A stretch of DNA of 5,897 bases, taken from positions 1-5,897 of the forward strand of contig JABSQL010000297.1 in assembly GCA_013215865.1 (NCBI GenBank), in the 5' to 3' direction. Positions 5,590-5,897 of this stretch are shown here, piece after piece. Numbering within the stretch: position 1 is the stretch's first letter; each line of letters begins with the position of its first letter. Under the pieces are notes generated by a model. The model was not told where the DNA came from. It did not search any database and was given only the letters and a program-made list of their open reading frames with translations. The translations under genes and the position numbers were made by a program. This DNA comes from Candidatus Margulisiibacteriota bacterium (GTDB lineage: Bacteria; Margulisbacteria; Marinamargulisbacteria; DT-59).

Positions 5590-5870
5590 GAGACGTAATG
5601 AAATTATGTTGGGCAGCAAGCCAAGGAGATCTAGATGAGATTCGGCGAATGGTTGCAAAAGGTGTCAACCTGGATGAAGCAGACTATGACGGACGCACCT
5701 GTATCCATTTAGCTGCATCTGAAGGACATTCAGAGGTCGTTAAGTATCTTTTAGGAAAGAAGGTCAACGTATCACCTGAAGATCGGTGGGGAGGAACCCC
5801 TATGGATGATGCCAAACGTCATGGTCAGCAGAAGGTAATAGATGTGTTGGAAAATCAGTTAAGCAACTAA
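5586..5870 (+). CDS. Stand-alone ankyrin-repeat protein, paralogue of the glutaminase tail
   Basis: The 94-residue product consists almost entirely of ankyrin repeats: AASQGDLDEI...AKGVNLDEAD, then YDGRTCIHLAASEGHSEVVKYLL, then DRWGGTPMDDAKRHG...VIDVLE. It aligns without gaps to glutaminase residues 450-530, at 48 of 81 identities by hand count. Shared blocks include AASQGDL, EADYDGRT, AASEGHS and DRWGGTP. Codons for shared residues often differ, so the duplication is old and has been kept. There is no catalytic, membrane or export signal. Start ATG 5586 overlaps the glutaminase stop by 4 bp and has AGGAGG seven bases upstream. Ankyrin repeats are protein-binding scaffolds. Given the neighbour, it could bind the glutaminase or compete for whatever its tail binds, tuning assembly or activity; that is inference. 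It might instead be a decoy for host proteins. Confidence 0.93.
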   Translation: MRDVMKLCWAASQGDLDEIRRMVAKGVNLDEADYDGRTCIHLAASEGHSEVVKYLLGKKVNVSPEDRWGGTPMDDAKRHGQQKVIDVLENQLSN

Positions 5871-5885
5871 AAAAGGAGATTATAA

Positions 5886-5897
5886 ATGAAAAGAAAA
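5886..5897 (+). CDS. Start of a third operon gene, cut by the window edge
   Basis: ATG 5886-5888 is followed by codons for Lys-Arg-Lys, then the window ends. AAGGAG at 5873-5878 lies seven bases upstream, and the gap from the ankyrin stop is only 15 bp, so this is almost certainly the next cistron of the same message. Four residues do not identify a product. Bacterial glutaminase genes are often linked to an amino-acid transporter such as a glutamate antiporter, which is the natural guess but is not shown here. Confidence 0.6.

Noticed and set aside
5328..5850. Very recent tandem duplication of the ankyrin-coding DNA
   Set aside because: The protein similarity is strong, but codons for shared residues differ at many third positions, so the duplication is not recent and no long direct DNA repeat is present.

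Overview
The window is AT-rich bacterial DNA with compact genes, clear Shine-Dalgarno sites and a mobile-element remnant at the left edge. It carries a GacA/LetA/UvrY-type response regulator, a family typical of Gammaproteobacteria, next to a glutaminase of animal-type architecture with ankyrin repeats. That pairing suggests a host-associated or intracellular gammaproteobacterium (a Legionella-, Coxiella- or Berkiella-like lineage). This is inferred from gene content only, and the species cannot be named from the sequence.

Left part (1-2223): the last 43 codons of an ISL3-like transposase, a very AT-rich 72-bp gap, then a 636-residue orphan protein. Its C-terminal third is a von Willebrand factor A (vWA) domain with a complete metal-binding (MIDAS) triad; its N-terminal two thirds are unrecognised. 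A 16-bp hairpin at 2161-2200 separates it from a convergent gene and probably ends transcription from both sides.

Middle (2224-3110): a 95-residue XRE/Cro-type regulator on the minus strand diverges from an 86-residue orphan on the plus strand. The 117 bp between them hold two copies of a 13-bp motif (11/13 identical, 35 bp apart) and an 18-bp imperfect palindrome, which are plausible operators. After the orphan comes a 60-codon open frame that reads like real protein but has no ATG, GTG or TTG at its natural start, so it is either an unusual-start gene or a decaying one.

Right part (3111-5897): a GacA-like regulator on the minus strand diverges from a three-gene plus-strand operon. Its most likely start is a GTG at 3752, which aligns it residue for residue with GacA; its receiver domain has lost one acidic-pocket residue and the usual Met-Pro after the phospho-acceptor. 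The operon begins with a 543-residue glutaminase carrying an EF-hand-like region, a catalytic domain and ankyrin repeats, the same order as human kidney-type GLS. All eight active-site residues I recall for the human enzyme are present at a constant offset of 109. It overlaps by 4 bp (ATGA) a 94-residue stand-alone ankyrin protein that is a diverged paralogue of the glutaminase's own ankyrin tail. A third gene starts 15 bp later and is cut by the window edge.

The most interesting unit is this glutaminase plus its free ankyrin 'tail' protein. It would convert glutamine to glutamate and ammonia, with a possible trans-acting regulatory or assembly partner made by translational coupling, next to a divergently transcribed GacA-like regulator.
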